Shown here: in pieces, positions 60,077 through 64,000 of the stretch
How the letters are laid out: each line of letters begins with the position of its first letter
Position numbering within the stretch: position 1 is the first letter of the stretch
Assembly: GCF_010882175.1 (NCBI RefSeq)
Contig: NZ_WKLH01000005.1
Coordinates: 124,001 to 188,000 of the forward strand
Source: Mangrovibacterium lignilyticum
GTDB lineage: Bacteria; Bacteroidota; Bacteroidia; Bacteroidales; Prolixibacteraceae
DNA length: 64,000 nucleotides
Direction of reading: 5' to 3'
The notes under the pieces: model-generated
Seen by the model: the letters and a program-made list of their open reading frames with translations, nothing else
The model's database searches: none
What the model was told of the DNA's origin: nothing
Position numbers and translations under genes: made by a program

Positions 60077-61531
60077 TTAAAAAAGGCTTACGGTTGAAAC
60101 TACCGGACAAGCTTTGCTGTCTTCGATCGTGATCTTGACTTTTGAAGTTGTGATCGGATCAACTTGCAGAATGCGTCTGTACCCGATTGTTGTTCCATTA
60201 GCGATCTCTTTCCACTGGCCGTTTTCAAAGGCTTCAACTTTGAAGGTTTTCACCCGTTGGCCCAATTGAATGTATTCTTCCAATTGCACAAAATGAATTT
60301 CTTTGGCATCGCCCAGGTCGATTTCAAGGCTGGCAGCTGTTGTTGCATCATTGGTCGCCCAATAGGTGTTTTTATTACCATCAACCAGGTTGGCTGCTGC
60401 ATATTCTGCTGCGTCTCCACGAGTTTCTGATGCTGTTGCACTGGCACCTTTTGCCAAATCGTTACCAAATCGCTCTTCGATGAGCTTATGGAAGCCTTGC
60501 AATGATGCAACATCATTTTCGTGGAACAAACCTCTGCGATCCGGAGGGATATTAAGCAACATGGTTGATCCGCGTCCAACAGATTCCATGTATAATTTGA
60601 ACAGAACTTCCGGCGATTTTACTTTATCGTCTTCCGATTGGTGGTAGAACCATCCGGGGCGAATCGAAGTGTTTACTTCAGCGGGGCACCATTCTTTACC
60701 GTCGATAGAACCTGTTCCCAACAAATCTTCAATGCCAGATTTTCCGGCATATAAGGTATCAGTTGTGATCGTATTCCAGTTGGTTGCATTTACGTGGCCT
60801 TGCTCGTTTCCTACCCATCGCAAATCAGGACCACCGTCGCTGAAGAATAAAACTTCAGGCTGAATTTCGTGTACCATTTTCAAAGTCGTTGGCCAGTCGT
60901 AATAAGTTTGGCGTTCAATTTTGCGCATTTCGTTTGCACCGCCGTAGTATCCGTCACCACCATTAGCACCGTCGAACCACATTTCGAATACAGGTCCGTA
61001 GTTGTTGAATAATTCCTTCAGTTGGTTGCGGTAGTATTCCACATAAGACGCCTCACCATAGTCAGCACGGTTTCTGTCCCAGGGAGACATGTAAACACCG
61101 AATTTCAATCCGAATTTGTGACAGGCGTCCGATACTGCTTTTACGATGTCGCCTTTGCCGTCCTCGAACGGGCTTTCAGCAATGTCGTGATCAGTATATT
61201 CACTTGGCCACAGGCAGAAGCCATCGTGGTGTTTGCAAGTTAGAATCACGCCTTTGAAACCAGCATCTTTCAACACCGAAACCCATTGCTCCGCGTCAAA
61301 GTTTGTCGGATTGAAAAGAGCGGGCGATTCGTCTCCGAAGCCCCATTCTTTATCGGTATAGGTGTTGATGGTGAAATGGATGAACGCATTCATTTCCATT
61401 TCGTGCCAGGCCATTTGGCGAGCATCCGGGACCGGTCCAATGGCTGCCGGAGCAGGAACTTTTGTTTGGCACGAGCTGATTGCCAGTGCTACAAGTAAAA
61501 TGCTGAAGCTATATCGAATTATTTTTTTCAT
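60077..61531 (-). CDS. Glycoside hydrolase family 29, alpha-L-fucosidase with C-terminal F5/8 domain (copy A)
   Basis: A 484-residue retaining alpha-L-fucosidase lipoprotein (lipobox ISSC|Q at about residue 20). Catalytic domain: WHEMEMNAFIHFTINTYTDKE, CKHHDGFCLWPSEYTDHD, then nucleophile Asp in FEMWFDGANGGDG near residue 190, and GRGSTMLLNIPPDRRGLFHEND. Residues about 360-480 form a F5/8 discoidin-like carbohydrate-binding domain (ATASETRGDAAEYAAANLVD, NTYWATNDATTAASLEIDLG). This shape fits the subfamily acting on alpha-1,3/1,4-fucose in branched oligosaccharides rather than the p-nitrophenyl-fucoside group. It is the second gene of the operon. Confidence 0.92.
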   Translation of the reverse strand: MKKIIRYSFSILLVALAISSCQTKVPAPAAIGPVPDARQMAWHEMEMNAFIHFTINTYTDKEWGFGDESPALFNPTNFDAEQWVSVLKDAGFKGVILTCKHHDGFCLWPSEYTDHDIAESPFEDGKGDIVKAVSDACHKFGLKFGVYMSPWDRNRADYGEASYVEYYRNQLKELFNNYGPVFEMWFDGANGGDGYYGGANEMRKIERQTYYDWPTTLKMVHEIQPEVLFFSDGGPDLRWVGNEQGHVNATNWNTITTDTLYAGKSGIEDLLGTGSIDGKEWCPAEVNTSIRPGWFYHQSEDDKVKSPEVLFKLYMESVGRGSTMLLNIPPDRRGLFHENDVASLQGFHKLIEERFGNDLAKGASATASETRGDAAEYAAANLVDGNKNTYWATNDATTAASLEIDLGDAKEIHFVQLEEYIQLGQRVKTFKVEAFENGQWKEIANGTTIGYRRILQVDPITTSKVKITIEDSKACPVVSTVSLF

Positions 61532-61548
61532 GGTTCTCTGTTTTTGTT

Positions 61549-62991
61549 TTAATTGCCTGTTGTGAATTCAAAACTCAAGGCCGGGTAATTTTGATGGGCA
61601 GAACGGAATGATTTCGGAATGCTGATAACTACTTCATCATTCACGATTTTCCATTTTACTTGTTTGTTAGCCGAAAGCAAAGTCATTTTACTTCCTTTAG
61701 CCGGGATGTTACCTTTCCACTTCACTGTTGCAGGTACTTCCGATTTTTCGTCGATACAGGCAATGGCGTAAGTTGTTTTAGCGTCCTTGCTTGCGGTGAA
61801 ATACACGCTGCCATCCTCGTAAACCGGCGTGATACGGGTATTATAGATTGCCTGTCCGTTGGCATCCATCCAGCTACCAATTTCTTCCATCAGCTTAACG
61901 GCTTCCGGATCGAGAGTTCCGTCAGGTTTTGGCCCAACACCAAGAAGCAGGGCGCCGCCTTTGGCAACAATCTCCGCTAAATCGTGCACTACGGTTGCCG
62001 GAGTTTTGTAGTGCTCGTTTGGAACATAGCCCCAGTTGTTTCCGAGTGTGATACAGCTTTCCCAAGGGTAGGGAAGTTGCTTTTCGGGAATGGCACGTTC
62101 TGGTGTTTGATAGTTCTCATAAGGACCGTGAACAGTACGGTCAACAATCAGCAAGCCGGGTTGTGCTTCGCGAGCCATGGTTGCGATCTTAGGCATATCA
62201 ATTTGTTGATCCCAATCCGGGATTGGTGCCCCCCACGACAATACTTCTTCATTTACCGTTTCGCGCGGACGAACCCAGCCACCATCAAGCCACAAAATGT
62301 CAACTTTGCCATAGTCGTTCATCAGCTCACTGATTTGGTTATAGGTGAAGCTTTTGTATTGATCCCAACGTTCGGGAAATTTGCGAATGTCGTAGTTGAC
62401 GTTTCGGTTTGGAGTGGCATATTTGTCCCACCAGAAATCCTGGTTGTGCCAGTCGGGCTTTGAATAATAAGCACCGATCCAGAATCCTTTGTTGCGGAAA
62501 GCGTCGAAAATATATTTCGTAACATTTGCTTTCGGATTACTGGCAAAGGGGCCGTTTGTGATTTTATAGTCTGTTTGTTGTGTGTCGAACATGTTGAAGC
62601 CGTCGTGGTGCTTCGTGGTGAATACCAGGTATTTCATGCCGGCATCGTCGGCTGCTTGCGCCCATTGTTCCGGATTGAAGTTAACCGGATTGAACTCGTC
62701 TTTTAGTCCCCAGTACCACTGTTTGAATTCGTTGTAAGTCATGCTGTCGGGGCGGTTAATCCAATCCTCCGAGCAAAGCTCCCACGATTCGATGATTCCG
62801 GGAACAGCATAAAGTCCCCAATGAATAATCATTCCGAATTTCAGATCCTGCCATTGATCCAGTTTCTTCAAAACTTTGGCATCAGTTGGCCAATCATATT
62901 CGTGTGATTGCGGATGGATACCTTGTTCCTGCGCAATTGTCACAGTAATTGTACTAATGAGAATCAGAAAAGTGGTAAGAATCTTATGCAT
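61549..62991 (-). CDS. Glycoside hydrolase family 29, alpha-L-fucosidase (copy B)
   Basis: A 480-residue secreted fucosidase, first gene of the glycan operon (signal peptide MHKILTTFLILISTITVTIAQ). Catalytic domain: DLKFGMIIHWGLYAVPGIIESW, VFTTKHHDGFNMFDT, nucleophile Asp in VDILWLDGGWVRP near residue 230, and PYPWESCITLGNNWGYVPNEHYK. The C-terminal 80 residues are a small beta domain (TTYAIACIDEKSEVPATVKW). It belongs to a GH29 subgroup different from copy A, which lacks the discoidin domain here; the two probably act on different linkages. Next gene is 17 bp downstream. Confidence 0.92.
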   Translation of the reverse strand: MHKILTTFLILISTITVTIAQEQGIHPQSHEYDWPTDAKVLKKLDQWQDLKFGMIIHWGLYAVPGIIESWELCSEDWINRPDSMTYNEFKQWYWGLKDEFNPVNFNPEQWAQAADDAGMKYLVFTTKHHDGFNMFDTQQTDYKITNGPFASNPKANVTKYIFDAFRNKGFWIGAYYSKPDWHNQDFWWDKYATPNRNVNYDIRKFPERWDQYKSFTYNQISELMNDYGKVDILWLDGGWVRPRETVNEEVLSWGAPIPDWDQQIDMPKIATMAREAQPGLLIVDRTVHGPYENYQTPERAIPEKQLPYPWESCITLGNNWGYVPNEHYKTPATVVHDLAEIVAKGGALLLGVGPKPDGTLDPEAVKLMEEIGSWMDANGQAIYNTRITPVYEDGSVYFTASKDAKTTYAIACIDEKSEVPATVKWKGNIPAKGSKMTLLSANKQVKWKIVNDEVVISIPKSFRSAHQNYPALSFEFTTGN

Positions 62992-63059
62992 GGTATAAAA
63001 TGTTTTTTAATACTCGAATTTTGGAACCCTCTGAAATGTTATCACTTAAACATCTTTTA

Positions 63060-63090
63060 CAAATATAGTGTTTGCGCACACATATTCGAA
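63060..63090 (-). promoter_or_regulatory. Promoter of the GH29 glycan operon with internal operator-like motif
   Basis: On the minus strand TTCG (63090-63087), a 19-base spacer and TATATTTG (63067-63060), a full match to TAnnTTTG with one mismatch in the -33. The spacer contains GTGTGCGCAAACAC (63068-63081), an inverted-repeat-like motif sharing GTGTGCG with two sites upstream of nagB. Confidence 0.55.
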
Positions 63091-63668
63091 CTTTATTTTA
63101 GAATCAATATTAATAAATTTCAGGATTTGTTTTATTTTAGTTTTATAAGTACTTGTAGTATAGTGGTTATGGCTTTGTTTGTTTTTGTGTTAAGAAAAAA
63201 TGTTTGCGTTAACTTTCAGGTTGAATCACGCCTAATGTATGCTGTCTTTTTTTTAGATATCCTTTGATGTAAGTGATTATGCGACTTCAAGTCTGTTTTT
63301 GTGCTTATAAATGATAATTGGGTGGTTGCACGTGTTTTATGATTGGTTTACGTGAGTTTCTTGCTTGTTTTTGTTTGTGGGGCGAAGTGCTTTTGCTGTT
63401 CAGGTAACTGGAGGAGAGTTTTGATTGCACGGCCAGGTCTGGTATTTGCGTGGATTAGCTAAGGTATTAATAGATATATACGCTGATTTTGTAATCGTAG
63501 TAACAGCGTGCTCCGGTTTTAGGAGCTTAGACTGAGATTTTTTGTTTTGCGATAGGGGATTTTATTTAGTTCTCCGTAATAGTATAATGGAATGGTGTCC
63601 AAAAGAAGAATTAATTAATCCAGGTGTATCTAAAATACCATTGCAGTTATGGTTGAGTTAATTTGATT

Positions 63669-63680
63669 GTGTGCGGACAC
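63669..63680. promoter_or_regulatory. GTGTGCGGACAC motif, copy 1
   Basis: A 12-bp near-palindrome (GTGT...ACAC), repeated exactly 33 bp downstream, upstream of the nagB-like promoter. Possible regulator site. Confidence 0.5.
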
Positions 63681-63701
63681 TATTTCTGTGTTAAATTTTG
63701 T

Positions 63702-63713
63702 GTGTGCGGACAC
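63702..63713. promoter_or_regulatory. GTGTGCGGACAC motif, copy 2
   Basis: Exact second copy of the 12-bp motif, 33 bp (three helical turns) from copy 1, about 40 bp before the candidate -7 element of nagB. Consistent with a cooperative operator pair. Confidence 0.5.
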
Positions 63714-63727
63714 AATATTTTCAAATA

Positions 63728-63761
63728 TTGGATATTTTGAAGAAAAAATACCGTAGTTTTG
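63728..63761 (+). promoter_or_regulatory. Candidate nagB promoter
   Basis: TAGTTTTG at 63754-63761 (full match to TAnnTTTG) with TTG at 63728-63730, 23 bases upstream. The -33 element is uncertain because TTTG at 63736 is also near. A palindrome follows before the ATG. Confidence 0.4.
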
Positions 63762-63783
63762 ATGGAATCTAAATAATAATTAC

Positions 63784-63799
63784 TCCCTTGATCAAGGGA
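63784..63799. promoter_or_regulatory. 16-bp perfect palindrome in nagB leader
   Basis: TCCCTTGATCAAGGGA at 63784-63799, ending 17 bp before the nagB ATG. It may be an operator or an mRNA hairpin near the start codon. Confidence 0.55.
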
Positions 63800-63816
63800 C
63801 CAAAACAATAATAGAT

Positions 63817-64000
63817 ATGAATAACAGCCTAAGTTACATTGAGAAATCAGTTGAGAAGTTTCCGATTAACATTCTGGATAATCAATTGGTTGGCGCAAAA
63901 ATTATGGCCGGAATTATTGCCGGAATAATTAAACAAAAACAAGCTGAAGGGAAAATGGCTGTATTGGGATTGGCAACAGGTTCATCCCCGATCAAGATTT
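63817..64000 (+). CDS. nagB: Glucosamine-6-phosphate deaminase-like protein, 3' partial
   Basis: Only the first 61 residues are in the window. They read MNNSLSYIEKSVEKFP, then LVGAKIMAGIIAGIIKQKQA and the block MAVLGLATGSSPIKI, the sugar-phosphate-binding loop LATGSSP of the NagB family. The gene is divergent from the glycan operon with an 825-bp gap. If full-length it would deaminate glucosamine-6-phosphate to fructose-6-phosphate, a plausible use of GlcNAc released by the neighbouring glycan enzymes. Bacteroidota also have larger two-domain NagB homologues, so the full length is open. Confidence 0.82.
   Translation, partial: MNNSLSYIEKSVEKFPINILDNQLVGAKIMAGIIAGIIKQKQAEGKMAVLGLATGSSPIKI

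Larger units (their letters stand above)
62992..63816. other. 825-bp divergent control region between the GH29 operon and nagB-like gene
   Basis: Long A/T-rich gap without a gene. It contains the GH29 promoter (63060-63090), two GTGTGCGGACAC copies (63669-63680, 63702-63713), a 16-bp palindrome (63784-63799) and a candidate nagB promoter. Short frames in it (for example 62908-63267) are not supported. Confidence 0.6.

Noticed and set aside
62908-63267. 119-residue plus-strand frame in the GH29 promoter region
   Set aside because: A/T-rich, overlaps the GH29 signal-peptide region on the opposite strand and crosses the promoter; no domain.

Overview
The window looks like a chromosomal segment of a Bacteroidota bacterium, probably an environmental carbohydrate degrader of the Bacteroidales/Marinilabiliales type (the family is inferred, not shown). 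Evidence is a SusC/SusD pair with an ECF sigma factor and FecR-type anti-sigma factor, many signal-peptide or lipoprotein glycoside hydrolases, few Shine-Dalgarno sequences, and promoters of the TTTG / TAnnTTTG type. I saw no rRNA, tRNA, transposase or CRISPR array.

Layout. (1) 2-3202, plus strand: a GH28 pectinase cut by the window edge, an aldo/keto reductase and an NdpA-type nucleoid protein. (2) 20080 down to 3281, minus strand: a pectin-type locus. It runs ECF sigma, FecR, hairpin, SusC with an STN signalling domain, SusD, terminator, an unassigned secreted protein, GH105 unsaturated galacturonyl hydrolase, GntP permease, GarD galactarate dehydratase, a DapA-family aldolase, glycerate 2-kinase and tartronate semialdehyde reductase. 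The last five make a route from imported aldarate to pyruvate and 2-phosphoglycerate. (3) 20358-26776: an SOS mutagenesis cassette, imuA-imuB-dnaE2, divergent from a self-cleaving S24 repressor, with two matching operators between them. (4) 26828-34234: a LacI regulator divergent from a deoxyhexose oxidation operon (mutarotase, sugar dehydrogenase, lactonase, zinc dehydrogenase), then a GH78 alpha-L-rhamnosidase. A 20-bp perfect palindrome lies in the divergent gap. (5) 38368 down to 34300: cytochrome b, Rieske protein and an octaheme c-type cytochrome with TPRs, forming a quinol-oxidising module without cytochrome c1.

(6) 38902-45927: poorly characterised envelope proteins: a HAD-like lipoprotein, two beta-barrel candidates, a three-repeat protein with a Gly/Tyr/His-rich tail, and two divergent paralogous lipoproteins. 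(7) 46011-49175: thiamine salvage operon thiM-thiE-tenA-thiD behind a TPP riboswitch with a visible promoter and terminator. (8) 49331-50534: an AlkB-like dioxygenase, then a 42-bp tandem repeat. (9) 62991 down to 50535: an eight-gene glycan operon (GH29, GH29, GH35, CBM9-like, GHL10-like, GH92, ROK kinase, GH3), divergent from a nagB-like gene that runs off the window. The enzyme set fits complex, possibly plant-type, N-glycans, and a shared GTGTGCG motif may link the two promoters.

Most annotation is ordinary for this phylum. The most distinctive items are the imu operator pair, the nested dyad at the LacI locus, the octaheme/Rieske/cytochrome b module, the unassigned secreted protein in the pectin locus, the three-repeat envelope protein and the 42-bp repeat.
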